Shown: in pieces, positions 8,765-16,840 of the stretch
Position numbering within the stretch: position 1 is the first letter of the stretch
How the letters are laid out: every line of letters starts with the position of its first letter
DNA from: Acididesulfobacillus acetoxydans
GTDB taxonomy: Bacteria > Bacillota > Desulfitobacteriia > Desulfitobacteriales > Desulfitobacteriaceae
Reading direction: 5' to 3'
DNA: 64,000 nucleotides
Assembly: GCF_902729405.1 (NCBI RefSeq)
Contig: NZ_LR746496.1
Span: 930,001 to 994,000 of the forward strand
Notes under the pieces: generated by a model
Databases searched by the model: none
Seen by the model: only the letters and a program-made list of their open reading frames with translations
Told to the model about the DNA's origin: nothing
Position numbers and translations under genes: made by a program

Positions 8765-8874
8765 CCCCACCTGTTTGACGAGGAGGCTGCTTTTGCTTCC
8801 CGAGTCCACCTATCAGCCGCTTAATACGGCCCGGTTGTGCAGGCTGGGATGCTCACAACATCCCGGCCTTTAAT
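8755..8874 (-). ncRNA. predicted antisense antitoxin RNA
   Basis: A promoter at 8909-8881 on the minus strand would start an RNA near 8874 that runs leftward across the toxin terminator hairpin and into the last codons of the toxin gene. The hairpin at about 8752-8796 (AAAAGTAGCC facing GGCTGCTTTT) can stop transcription in this direction, because the minus strand then reads into CTTTTGCTTTT. The expected length is about 120 nt. This is the standard layout of type I toxin-antitoxin loci with 3'-overlapping antisense RNA. Existence of the RNA is inferred. Confidence 0.6.
8841..8872 (+). terminator. toxin mRNA terminator hairpin
   Basis: AGGCTGGGATG faces CATCCCGGCCT across a seven-base loop (one G-T wobble), followed by a short TTTAAT tract. 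It lies about 77 bases after the toxin stop. The same hairpin would form the 5' end of the antisense RNA. Confidence 0.6.
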
Positions 8875-8880
8875 ATGTAT

Positions 8881-8909
8881 ATTATACCTTGCGGGGGCAA
8901 TCAATTCAA
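8881..8909 (-). promoter_or_regulatory. promoter of the antisense antitoxin RNA
   Basis: On the minus strand TTGAAT and TATAAT are separated by exactly 17 bases, close to the sigma-A consensus and stronger than the toxin promoter. That bias is expected when the antitoxin RNA must exceed the toxin mRNA. Confidence 0.65.
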
Positions 8910-9231
8910 GGAAAACGAGAAAAGGAACGTGTGGGAGCAAGAATATTTTTTTACGATACCCGGAAATAGCCTGCAAACGGCTCAAAAACGAGGTAAAATA
9001 GTCCTTGAAGGCAGGGGGTAAATCCTGCCCAAAATTCATGGCAATAAGAGGGAGCCCTATTGGGGTTTCTTTTTTGGTGCTCAAAATCAGGAAGAAGGTG
9101 GTCTTAATGGGTATTCGAGTAGGCCCAGGGGTAACGAATCAGGGTAGGATCTAGAGGGGAACGTAGGGAAACGTGAATCCCCAGTGAGCTTAGTTCCAAA
9201 AGAGATCTCAATCAAGAAAGGAGTGGATTTT

Positions 9232-9378
9232 GTGAAAACAAATATCTTCTGCGTGTCCAATCCCCATTATCAAAAAAACGAGTGTAAGAAAATACATAGC
9301 CACAATTGCAACAACCATGTACGCATCTGGCTTCTTTCACTAATTACCGCTTTGCTATGCCATTATACCATTTCTTGA
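9232..9378 (+). CDS. small Cys/His-rich hypothetical protein
   Basis: I do not recognise it. The GTG start has AAAGGAG eight bases upstream, an ideal arrangement. The 48-residue product is rich in Cys and His in its first half (FCVSNPHYQ, CKKIHSHNCNNH) and hydrophobic near the end (WLLSLITALLCHYTI). Its AT content is higher than that of neighbouring genes. It could be a short membrane peptide related to the toxin locus or a chance frame. The remaining bases between 8911 and 9231 hold nothing I can call. Confidence 0.35.
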   Translation: MKTNIFCVSNPHYQKNECKKIHSHNCNNHVRIWLLSLITALLCHYTIS

Positions 9379-9470
9379 GTGAGAGCAAAACAGAAAGGTA
9401 GAAGGGTGAGGCAATTGATCTCCCTATTAAAATGGGGAGAATTCTTGCTATTACGTCCTAAGAGGTTCTG

Positions 9471-9516
9471 TGCTAGAATATTAGCGAACCGGGGACAGTA
9501 AGCAGTAAGCCGGAAG
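9471..9516 (+). promoter_or_regulatory. possible fchA promoter with one HutP-like NAG triplet cluster
   Basis: TGCTAGAAT at 9471-9479 is an extended -10 box. Twenty bases further, AAG-CAGT-AAG-CCGG-AAG (9500-9516) is a NAG-N4-NAG-N4-NAG array, the spacing bound by HutP. A single cluster can occur by chance, and I see no intrinsic terminator between it and fchA. A HutP role here is therefore only a suggestion, made because hutP lies in the same locus. Confidence 0.3.
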
Positions 9517-9649
9517 CGGGCGCCGGAGACCGGTAGGAGACCGGTAAAAGCGCAGGAAAAGAAGAATCCCGGTTGGGGGAGTTGGCCGTGTGGGCAAATG
9601 GAGACTGTCTTAGGTGAGGATATGGGAAAATGGCGGGGGGGAATAAGGT

Positions 9650-10276
9650 ATGTTGAGAGATTTTACGCTGACCGATTTTGTGGCTGAAGTAGCATCTTCG
9701 GCCCCGGCACCGGGCGGAGGCAGTGTGGCCGCCTTGGCGGGGGCCCAGGGTTGTGCTCTGCTGGGCATGGCAGCCCGGCTGACCATGGGGAGAAAGAAAT
9801 ACGCTGCCATGGAAGCAGAGATGGCCAGGCTTCTTGAGTTCGCTTCAGAGCGGCAGGTGCGGTTGTTGCAACTGGTGGATGAGGATACCGTAGGGTTTAA
9901 GGAAGTGATGGCTGCCCTGACTCTGCCCAAAGACACGGATGAGGAACAAACCCTGCGCCGGGCGGAACTGGAAAAGGCGACTTTGCAGGCCGCTCGGGTT
10001 CCTCTGGAGACGGCCGGGTTATGCCTGGAAGGCCTGCGGCGGCTCCCCGGCCTGTTGTCAGGCGGGAATCAGAATGCTCTCAGCGATATGGGCGTAGCGG
10101 CCCTAAGTCTCCGGACGGGGCTGGAGGGAGCGCTGTACAATGTGCAGATCAATGCCTTGGGTCTCAAGTCAAGAGAGGAGAAGGAACGGCTTTTACAGGA
10201 ATGTGCGGTCATGCGGGCCGAGGGCAGGAAGTTGTCGGAGACGGTAGAGGCGGAAATTCTGAGCAGGCTGGGTTAA
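9650..10276 (+). CDS. fchA: formimidotetrahydrofolate cyclodeaminase
   Basis: A 208-residue protein of the cyclodeaminase/cyclohydrolase family. It converts 5-formimino-tetrahydrofolate to 5,10-methenyl-tetrahydrofolate and ammonia in the cytoplasm. The hallmark SSAPAPGGGSVAALAGAQG is at residues 16-34, followed by MAARLTMGRKKY and the C-terminal ALYNVQINALGL, all typical of FchA and of the cyclodeaminase half of bifunctional FTCD. Its partner, glutamate formimidoyltransferase, is encoded separately at 15.7 kb, as is usual in Firmicutes. The ATG has AAGG seven bases upstream. It opens the histidine locus. Confidence 0.93.
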   Translation: MLRDFTLTDFVAEVASSAPAPGGGSVAALAGAQGCALLGMAARLTMGRKKYAAMEAEMARLLEFASERQVRLLQLVDEDTVGFKEVMAALTLPKDTDEEQTLRRAELEKATLQAARVPLETAGLCLEGLRRLPGLLSGGNQNALSDMGVAALSLRTGLEGALYNVQINALGLKSREEKERLLQECAVMRAEGRKLSETVEAEILSRLG

Positions 10277-10290
10277 CGGAGGGAAAACCG

Positions 10291-10452
10291 ATGTGCCGGA
10301 GACGGTCAGCCACCCTATACCTAAAGGCGTCTGAAACCAGGGGCTTGTGCGCGAAGTATTCGGTAAAAGAGGAAACGCTGAATGCGCTCGGGTGGGGGCG
10401 GTTGGCTGAGTCGCGCTGTCGTTATCGGCAGCGCCGGAAATTGGGGGAGTGA
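10291..10452 (+). CDS. possible 53-residue basic peptide between fchA and hutU-like gene
   Basis: I do not recognise it. ATG 10291 has GGAGGG eight bases upstream, and the frame ends inside the start of the next gene (GTGA overlap). Translation of it could therefore couple the two genes. The product is short, Arg-rich (CRRRSATLYLK, RCRYRQRRKLGE) and has no visible domain. It may be a translational coupler or a chance frame. Confidence 0.3.
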   Translation: MCRRRSATLYLKASETRGLCAKYSVKEETLNALGWGRLAESRCRYRQRRKLGE

Positions 10453-12056
10453 TTCGCTTGGAATGTAAAGGTTGGGAGCAGGAGGGTCTTTTGCGGTTGC
10501 TGTTGAACAGCCTGGATCCGGAAGTTGCCGAATGTCCGGAAGAGTTGATCGTCTACGGCGGGACAGGCAAGGCGGCCAGGGATAGAGAAAGCGCGGAAGG
10601 AATAAGGAAAGAGCTGACCCAATTAAAAGATGATGAAACCCTTCTCATCCAATCGGGGAAACCGGTCGCTGTTTTTCCTTCCCATCCCTTTGCTCCGCGG
10701 GTCATCATGGCAGGCTCCCTATTAGTACCCTCATACTCGGACTATGATACTTTCTCACGATTGGAACGCCGCGGCTTGACCGCGTTCGGGCAAACTACAG
10801 CCAGTTGCTGGGCTTATATTGGTTCGCAGGGGGTGATGGAGGGGACGGCCAACACCTACGGAGAGGTGGCCAGACGTCACTTCGGCGGAACTCTTAGGGG
10901 TCGCTGGGTACTCACAGCGGGTTTGGGCGGTATGGGCTCTGCCCAACCACTCGGAGTGGAATATAACGATGGAGTGGTGCTGGCTGTCGAAGTGGATGAG
11001 TCTAAGGTTGACCGACGCGTGCGCAACAGCCTGTGTCAGATGAAGGCCGCCGATCTGGACGAAGCTCTGTTTCTTGTTCGGGAAGCTGTGGGGCGTAAGG
11101 AAGCCCGCTCTGTCGCTTTAGTGGGTAATGCAGCCCAGGTTTTTCGAGATCTGCTAAAGCGAGGGGTTACTCCCGACGTGGTTACCGATCAGACGGCTGC
11201 TCACGATTTGCTCAATGGTTATGTACCTGCCGGTATTTCTTTGCCGGAGGCCGTTAAGTTAAGGGCCGATGCACCGGAAAAGTACTTGGATCTGAGCCGC
11301 CGGGGGATTGTCGAACACGTGAAAGCCATGATGGAATTTATGCACCGGGGCGCGGTGGTCTTTGATTACGGTAATAATATCCGTCATCAGGCCGTTGCCG
11401 CGGGACTACCCGAGGCTTTCGAAATTCCTGGTTTCGTATCCGCTTATCTCAGGGATTATTTCTGCGTCGGGCGTGGTCCTTTCCGCTGGATTGCCCTTTC
11501 CGGCCAACCGGAGGATATTTATGCGCTGGATGAATTCATTCTCGCTGAATTCAAGGATGACGAGGAGATAACCCATTGGATTCATTTTGCTCAGGAACGC
11601 ATCCCTTTCCAAGGACTGCCGGCTCGTACCTGCTGGCTGAATTTGGATCAACGTCTGCGTTTAGTGCAGGTCATCACCGATTTGCTAAGGCAAGGCAAGT
11701 TGGCGGCTCCATTGGCCTTGACGAGGGACCACATGGGTTCTGTGGCCAGCCCATGGCGGGAGACGGAAAAGATGCCCGACGGCAGCGACAGTATTGCCGA
11801 TTGGCCAGTATTGGGCGGCCTTTTGAACGCTATTTCCGGTGCCAGTCTAGTCAGTATACAACAAGGAGGAGGCGTGGGTGTCGGTTATTCCCTTCACACC
11901 GGCATGACCGTGATTGTGGACGCTTCTGAGATATCTGCCAAAAAGGCGCAACAGGTGACTGTGAGCGATGTCGGGTTAGGCATCATCAGGCATGCAGACG
12001 CCGGTTATACTTCGGCTCAGAGGATGTCGCGCCAATACGGTTTCCACGTTGACTGA
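10449..12056 (+). CDS. urocanate hydratase-like protein, divergent short paralogue
   Basis: A 535-residue member of the urocanase family, close to the usual 550. It keeps YGGTGKAARD near the N terminus, TAGLGGMGSAQPL of the Rossmann NAD domain, VTDQTAAHD, VFDYGNNIR, GPFRWIALSG, FQGLPARTCWL with the family cysteine, and IIRHADAGY. Three conserved spots differ from HutU proteins I know. RDHLDxGSVASP is shortened to RDHMGSVASP. The paired histidines before GGGVGMG are QQ. RETE is preceded by W instead of N. A full-length HutU is encoded 1.5 kb away. It may act on a modified urocanate or be impaired. GTG start behind GGGGGAG. Confidence 0.85.
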   Translation: MIRLECKGWEQEGLLRLLLNSLDPEVAECPEELIVYGGTGKAARDRESAEGIRKELTQLKDDETLLIQSGKPVAVFPSHPFAPRVIMAGSLLVPSYSDYDTFSRLERRGLTAFGQTTASCWAYIGSQGVMEGTANTYGEVARRHFGGTLRGRWVLTAGLGGMGSAQPLGVEYNDGVVLAVEVDESKVDRRVRNSLCQMKAADLDEALFLVREAVGRKEARSVALVGNAAQVFRDLLKRGVTPDVVTDQTAAHDLLNGYVPAGISLPEAVKLRADAPEKYLDLSRRGIVEHVKAMMEFMHRGAVVFDYGNNIRHQAVAAGLPEAFEIPGFVSAYLRDYFCVGRGPFRWIALSGQPEDIYALDEFILAEFKDDEEITHWIHFAQERIPFQGLPARTCWLNLDQRLRLVQVITDLLRQGKLAAPLALTRDHMGSVASPWRETEKMPDGSDSIADWPVLGGLLNAISGASLVSIQQGGGVGVGYSLHTGMTVIVDASEISAKKAQQVTVSDVGLGIIRHADAGYTSAQRMSRQYGFHVD

Positions 12057-12079
12057 GGGCGGTCAGAGGGGGATCAACG

Positions 12080-13249
12080 ATGGATAGTTTTCTCGGTCGT
12101 ATGAGACAGGAATTGGCCTACAATCTCACTTTCGGTTTGGAAGCAAGCGTGCGGGAACTTTGGGAAATGGTTAGGAGAGCGGGTTTACAATATCCGCCCA
12201 GTATTGTAACCGTATGGGAGGTTTCCGGTGCCGAAACGCTTTTTCGTGACCGCAGTGAGTTATGGAAAGTGTCGTGGCGCCGAGAGCTGAAAAAAACCTT
12301 TGATTCAGTTTTAGACAACAATGCCATACATTGTTTCATCTCTGACCGGGCGCTGGCCGTTCTCTTTAACAACCATGACTGGGGACCAGGAGACGATAGT
12401 TCACCGCTACCTGAGCTGAAGCGGAGGATAGAAAACCTTCTCGCCTTGAAGTTCGTTGTAGGAGTCGGGCGGGTGTACCCCGATGCCCGCCAGCTGGGAA
12501 TGTCGTTTCATGAGGCTAGGCAGACAGCGGAGCGGGTTAGGATCGTTGGCGGTCAGGATATAGGCTTTTTTGACGCCATGTCAGAGGGTGATGATGAACC
12601 CCTGCTTGAAACGGAGAAATTGGCCCTAAAACGGGCCATTCAGAAAAACGACAGGCGGGAGACAGCTCTGGTAATCCAGAAGATCAAAGAGATGCTGAGT
12701 GACCGGCTAGACAACGCTAACCTCAGCGGTGCCAAGACGGTTATCTTCGAACTGCTGTCGGTGGTCTCAATCGCTTCACTGGAGAGCGGGCGGACTCTGG
12801 AGGAATTGTTTCCTTATTTCTTGGAATGGATAACGAAACTTCGTCTTGCCAAGGAGGTCTCCGACTTGCACGAGATGATTGCCAGTGCCGGTGAAAAGGT
12901 TTTGGTTCTTAGGAATCACGACCGAAGCCTGGAAGCTAGGATGATAACCCGCGCCAAAGAGTTTTTGGAAAACCACTTGGGCGAAGACCTCACGTTGTCC
13001 GACATAGCCAAACGACAATTCCTCAGCCCTTGTTACTTTAGCCGGCTTTTCAAACAGTCGACGGGGCAAACGGTAATGGAGTTCCTCACCGCCTTGCGCA
13101 TGGCGAAGGGCAAAGAACTCCTGGAGAAGACAAATCAGCCGGTCAGCCAGGTGGCTGGCACCGTCGGCTACAGCGATCCGAACTACTTCAGCCGGGTATT
13201 CAAACGGCACTTTGGCATGGCCCCAAGTGAATATCGCGCTAAATATTAG
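12080..13249 (+). CDS. AraC-family transcriptional regulator (YesN/CdaR-like sensor)
   Basis: A 389-residue regulator. The C-terminal 100 residues form a two-helix-turn-helix AraC domain (LTLSDIAKRQFLSPCYFSRLFK, then VSQVAGTVGYSDPNYFSRVFKRHFGMAPSEYR). The middle contains a degenerate GGDEF-like segment (VVGVGRVYPDARQLGMSFHEARQTAE) followed by a helical bundle, the build found in YesN and CdaR relatives that sense small molecules. It follows the divergent urocanase by 23 bases on the same strand, so it probably controls that gene or the surrounding hut genes. A terminator follows. The ligand is unknown; urocanate or a related imidazole compound is a reasonable guess. Confidence 0.9.
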   Translation: MDSFLGRMRQELAYNLTFGLEASVRELWEMVRRAGLQYPPSIVTVWEVSGAETLFRDRSELWKVSWRRELKKTFDSVLDNNAIHCFISDRALAVLFNNHDWGPGDDSSPLPELKRRIENLLALKFVVGVGRVYPDARQLGMSFHEARQTAERVRIVGGQDIGFFDAMSEGDDEPLLETEKLALKRAIQKNDRRETALVIQKIKEMLSDRLDNANLSGAKTVIFELLSVVSIASLESGRTLEELFPYFLEWITKLRLAKEVSDLHEMIASAGEKVLVLRNHDRSLEARMITRAKEFLENHLGEDLTLSDIAKRQFLSPCYFSRLFKQSTGQTVMEFLTALRMAKGKELLEKTNQPVSQVAGTVGYSDPNYFSRVFKRHFGMAPSEYRAKY

Positions 13250-13252
13250 CGT

Positions 13253-13293
13253 TACCCCAGCAAGGTTTGCTCACCTCGCGGGGGTATTTTTTT
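13253..13293 (+). terminator. intrinsic terminator after the AraC gene
   Basis: TACCCC at 13253 pairs with GGGGTA at 13281-13286, with an inner AGCAA/TTGCT hairpin, and a run of seven T residues follows. It separates the fchA-to-araC group from the long hutU gene. Confidence 0.75.
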
Positions 13294-13425
13294 GGCAAGA
13301 TTATGCGGGTACGACAAGATAGTTCAGAGGATAAAAGATGTTGATGCTCGAAGTGTCACATTAGGTCTACTTAACCCATAAGACGAATACGGTGAAGTCG
13401 CCATCAGACTGACGCTAATGTCGGC

Positions 13426-13454
13426 TTGACAGAGAAGTGCGGAATCAGTGGTAA
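13426..13454 (+). promoter_or_regulatory. possible promoter of the hutU-ftcD-hutI group
   Basis: A perfect TTGACA at 13426-13431 is followed after 17 bases by TGGTAA, a weak -10. It lies about 75 bases before the chosen hutU start, after a terminator. The weak -10 would fit an activated promoter. Confidence 0.4.
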
Positions 13455-13530
13455 CAAATGGGCCAAGTGTGATTCTGTTACGGAGCTCATCCAGAGGATG
13501 ATCTATTTAGAGATGAGGAGGTTTTGCTTT

Positions 13531-15570
13531 ATGGGTATGTCAAAAAACGATGAAATCGCTCAAGCAATGACCATCAAGCTGGAATTTGAAAATCTGCCGG
13601 AGCTGCCGGAATTTGTGGCAGGGATTCGGCGGGCACCGGACCGGGGTTTCGCCCTGACGCCGAATCAAACGAAGACAGCACTGCGGAACGCCTTGCGTTA
13701 TGTGCCGGAAAAATTCCATGAACAGTTGGCGCCTGAGTTTTTGCAGGAACTTTACACCCGGGGTCGTATTTACGCTTATCGTTTTCGCCCGGCCGGACGG
13801 ATATACGGAAAGCCTGTGCAGGAATATCAGGGAAAATGTCTCGAAGGCAAGGCTTTTCAGGTCATGATCGAGAACAACCTGGATTTTGAGGTGGCGCTCT
13901 ATCCTTACGAACTGGTGACCTACGGCGAGACGGGCAGCGTCTGTCAGAATTGGCTCCAGTACCGGCTGATCAAAAAATACCTTGAAGAACTGACGAATGA
14001 AACGACGCTGGTGGTTGAGTCGGGACATCCGCTGGGGCTGTTTCCTTCTCGTCCGGAAGCCCCCCGGGTTATCATCACCAATGCCCTTATGGTCGGCATG
14101 TTTGATAACCAACATGACTGGGAGATTGCCGAGCAGATGGGAGTTGCCAACTACGGTCAGATGACGGCCGGCGGTTGGATGTACATCGGTCCCCAGGGGA
14201 TTGTGCACGGAACTTTTAATACGATTCTTAACGCCGGGAGAATGAAATTAGGCGTTGCGCCGGACGGAGACCTGCGGGGGCGCCTCTTTGTTTCCTCCGG
14301 CTTGGGCGGGATGAGCGGAGCCCAGCCCAAAGCCGCGGAAATCGCGGGAGCGGTCGGGATCATGGCCGAAGTGGATGAATCGCGGATCAAGACCCGTTAC
14401 GAACAGGGTTGGGTCAGACGGATTTCCCGGGATTTAGACGAGGTGTTTCAGGTTGCCGATGAATACTTAGCCAAAGAGGAAGCTTTTTCTATCGCCTACC
14501 ACGGCAATATCGTCGATCTCCTGGAGTACGCCGTTCAACACCGGCGCAGAGTGGATCTTCTCTCGGATCAGACTTCTTGCCACGTGGCCTACGACGGCGG
14601 GTATTGCCCTCAGGGGGTATCGTTTGAGGAACGCACCCGGCTGCTGGCGACTGACCGGGAGAAGTTCCGTCAACTTGTGGACAAAAGCCTGCGCCGGCAC
14701 TTCGAACTCATCAAGGCATTGGTCGAACGCGGGACGTATTTCTTTGATTATGGCAACTCCTTTCTCAAGGCGGTTTTCGACGCCGGAGTGAAGGAAATTT
14801 CCCGCAATGGGGTGGATGAAAAGGACGGCTTTATTTTCCCTTCCTATGTGGAAGACATCATGGGACCGGAGTTGTTCGACTATGGTTACGGGCCGTTCCG
14901 CTGGGTCTGTTTGAGCGGGCGGCATGAGGATTTGCTGAAGACTGACCGAGCGGCCATGGAGTGCATCGATGTCAAGCGGCGCGGTCAGGATAGGGACAAC
15001 TATATTTGGATTCGGGACGCGGATCGCAATCGGCTGGTCGTAGGAACACAGGCCCGCATCCTTTATCAGGACGCAGAGGGCAGGATGAAAATTGCCCTTA
15101 AATTTAACGAAATGGTGCGCACAGGCGAGATCGGGCCGGTCATGCTCGGGCGGGATCACCATGATGTCAGCGGTACGGATTCTCCTTTCCGCGAGACGGC
15201 CAATATCAAGGACGGCAGCAATGTCATGGCCGATATGGCAACCCAATGTTTTGCCGGTAACGCGGCTAGGGGGATGAGTCTGGTTTCCTTGCACAACGGG
15301 GGCGGGGTTGGTATCGGTAAGGCCATAAACGGAGGGTTCGGCTTGGTTCTGGACGGGAGTGAACGGGTAGACCGGGTTATTCGTTCGGCCCTCCTCTGGG
15401 ATGTTATGGGTGGAGTGGCCCGCCGCGCCTGGGCACGCAATGAGCATTCGATCAGTACGGGTGTGGAATTTAACCGTCAGTACCAAGGTTGGGGCCAGAT
15501 TACCCTGCCGTATTTGGTCAAACCCGAGTTCCTTGAGGATCTGGTTCGTAAGAGGTTCCCGCAACGGTAG
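13531..15570 (+). CDS. hutU: urocanate hydratase, long type
   Basis: A 679-residue urocanase of the long class found in many Firmicutes and Bacteroidetes. It hydrates urocanate to 4-imidazolone-5-propionate using tightly bound NAD as electrophile. Visible blocks are LVTYGETGSVCQNW, SGLGGMSGAQPKAAE of the NAD domain, LSDQTSCHVAYDGGYCPQG, YFFDYGNSF, GPFRWVCLSG, MLGRDHHDVSGTDSPFRET and SLHNGGGVGIG. The N-terminal 100 residues and an insertion near 450 account for the extra length. ATG 13531 has GAGGAGG at 13515-13521; ATG 13537 is an alternative. This is the better candidate for the catabolic HutU of the locus. Confidence 0.93.
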   Translation: MGMSKNDEIAQAMTIKLEFENLPELPEFVAGIRRAPDRGFALTPNQTKTALRNALRYVPEKFHEQLAPEFLQELYTRGRIYAYRFRPAGRIYGKPVQEYQGKCLEGKAFQVMIENNLDFEVALYPYELVTYGETGSVCQNWLQYRLIKKYLEELTNETTLVVESGHPLGLFPSRPEAPRVIITNALMVGMFDNQHDWEIAEQMGVANYGQMTAGGWMYIGPQGIVHGTFNTILNAGRMKLGVAPDGDLRGRLFVSSGLGGMSGAQPKAAEIAGAVGIMAEVDESRIKTRYEQGWVRRISRDLDEVFQVADEYLAKEEAFSIAYHGNIVDLLEYAVQHRRRVDLLSDQTSCHVAYDGGYCPQGVSFEERTRLLATDREKFRQLVDKSLRRHFELIKALVERGTYFFDYGNSFLKAVFDAGVKEISRNGVDEKDGFIFPSYVEDIMGPELFDYGYGPFRWVCLSGRHEDLLKTDRAAMECIDVKRRGQDRDNYIWIRDADRNRLVVGTQARILYQDAEGRMKIALKFNEMVRTGEIGPVMLGRDHHDVSGTDSPFRETANIKDGSNVMADMATQCFAGNAARGMSLVSLHNGGGVGIGKAINGGFGLVLDGSERVDRVIRSALLWDVMGGVARRAWARNEHSISTGVEFNRQYQGWGQITLPYLVKPEFLEDLVRKRFPQR

Positions 15571-15737
15571 GGAATTGGCGGGCAGGAATTCAGGACGGGC
15601 GGGCAGGATACGAATCAGGATGTGAATTCGAATTAAGATGGGAATAGGTAGGATGCGGACGGAGAGCACTTGATGTGCATTCAAAATATTCCGGGGCGGA
15701 TCACAGTCGGGGTTATACGTACTGGGAAAGGCGGCGC

Positions 15738-16643
15738 GTGGGCATCGTGGCAAAAATCGTTGAATGTATTCCCAACATTAGTGAAGGACGGCGACCTGAG
15801 GTGGTCGAGGAAGTGATTGCCGAGGTTAGGAAAGTCCCCGGGGTAGTCTTGCTCGATTACTCCGGCAACGCAGACCATAACCGGACGGTCGTCACTTTTA
15901 CCGGCGAACCGGAGGGAGTCTTGGAGGCGGCCTGGCGCTTGATCGGGAAGGCCGCGCAGCTTATCAATCTGGAGGAGCACCGGGGTGCGCACCCGCGCCT
16001 GGGGGCAACGGATGTCGTCCCGTTCGTTCCGGTCCGGGACGTGAGTATGGAAGAATGTGTAGACATGGCTCGAAGCCTAGGTGAACGGGTCGGCCGGGAA
16101 CTGAAACTTCCGGTTTATCTCTACGAACGGGCCGCAACCCGTCCCGAACGGCGAAATCTGGCAGAAGTCCGTCGGGGAGAATATGAGGGGCTCAAAGAAA
16201 GCATCAAGACGGAGGAGCGCAAGCCGGACTATGGCCCCAGTGTTCTGGGTACAGCCGGGGCTGTCGTCATCGGGGCCCGGCCCCCCCTGGTGGCTTTTAA
16301 CGTCAACCTCGGTACATCAGACCTGGGGGTAGCCAAGGCGATTGCCAAAGCTATCCGGGGAAGTTCCGGCGGTTTTGTATACATTAAAGCCTTGGGGGTA
16401 AACCTGGCGGAGAGAGGACAGGTGCAAGTGTCCATGAATATGGTGGACACTCAGGGTACCCCGCTTTACCGGGCTATGGAGTTCATTAAAGCGGAGGCGG
16501 CCCATTACGGGGTCCCGGTGGTCGGGAGCGAAATCGTCGGGCTGGTGCCCCTGGAAGCACTGCTCGAGACAGCGGCTTACTATTTGAACTTGAAGGAATT
16601 CTCCGCAGAACAGGTTTTGGAGAAACGGGTCTTCGGGTTTTAA
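15738..16643 (+). CDS. ftcD: glutamate formimidoyltransferase
   Basis: A 301-residue monofunctional formiminotransferase. It moves the formimino group of N-formimino-glutamate to tetrahydrofolate, releasing glutamate; FchA then acts on the product. Signature blocks are KIVECIPNISEGRRPEVV at the N terminus, SGNADHNRTVVTFTG, HRGAHPRLGATDVVPFVPV carrying the catalytic His region, and VNMVDTQGTPLYR-like SMNMVDTQ. GTG 15738 follows AAAGG by seven bases; GTG 15747 is an alternative. The 165 bases before it contain short GGCAGGAAT-type repeats. It lies between hutU and hutI on the same strand. Confidence 0.93.
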   Translation: MGIVAKIVECIPNISEGRRPEVVEEVIAEVRKVPGVVLLDYSGNADHNRTVVTFTGEPEGVLEAAWRLIGKAAQLINLEEHRGAHPRLGATDVVPFVPVRDVSMEECVDMARSLGERVGRELKLPVYLYERAATRPERRNLAEVRRGEYEGLKESIKTEERKPDYGPSVLGTAGAVVIGARPPLVAFNVNLGTSDLGVAKAIAKAIRGSSGGFVYIKALGVNLAERGQVQVSMNMVDTQGTPLYRAMEFIKAEAAHYGVPVVGSEIVGLVPLEALLETAAYYLNLKEFSAEQVLEKRVFGF

Positions 16644-16840
16644 TATTTTGGCTTTTACGATTTACGGGTTGGGTTATGTCACTGCTTCCCCGGCTGGGAT
16701 TTACGTATTCAAAATCGTATTTAAGGCATGCCTAGGTAAGCGGAGGTTACAGTTGTTCTTGATTTCTGTGGCTTGGGGACTTTGGCAAATCCTCAAGCCG
16801 GCCTGTTTGGGATTTTACCGGGAAGACTGGGGGTGAAGTC

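Noticed and set aside
8821-9084. 87-residue minus-strand frame over the toxin-antitoxin region
   Set aside because: It overlaps the antisense promoter and terminator hairpin and has no ribosome binding site or recognisable motif.
16648-16836. 62-residue frame between ftcD and hutI
   Set aside because: No ribosome binding site and no conserved pattern; looks like chance.
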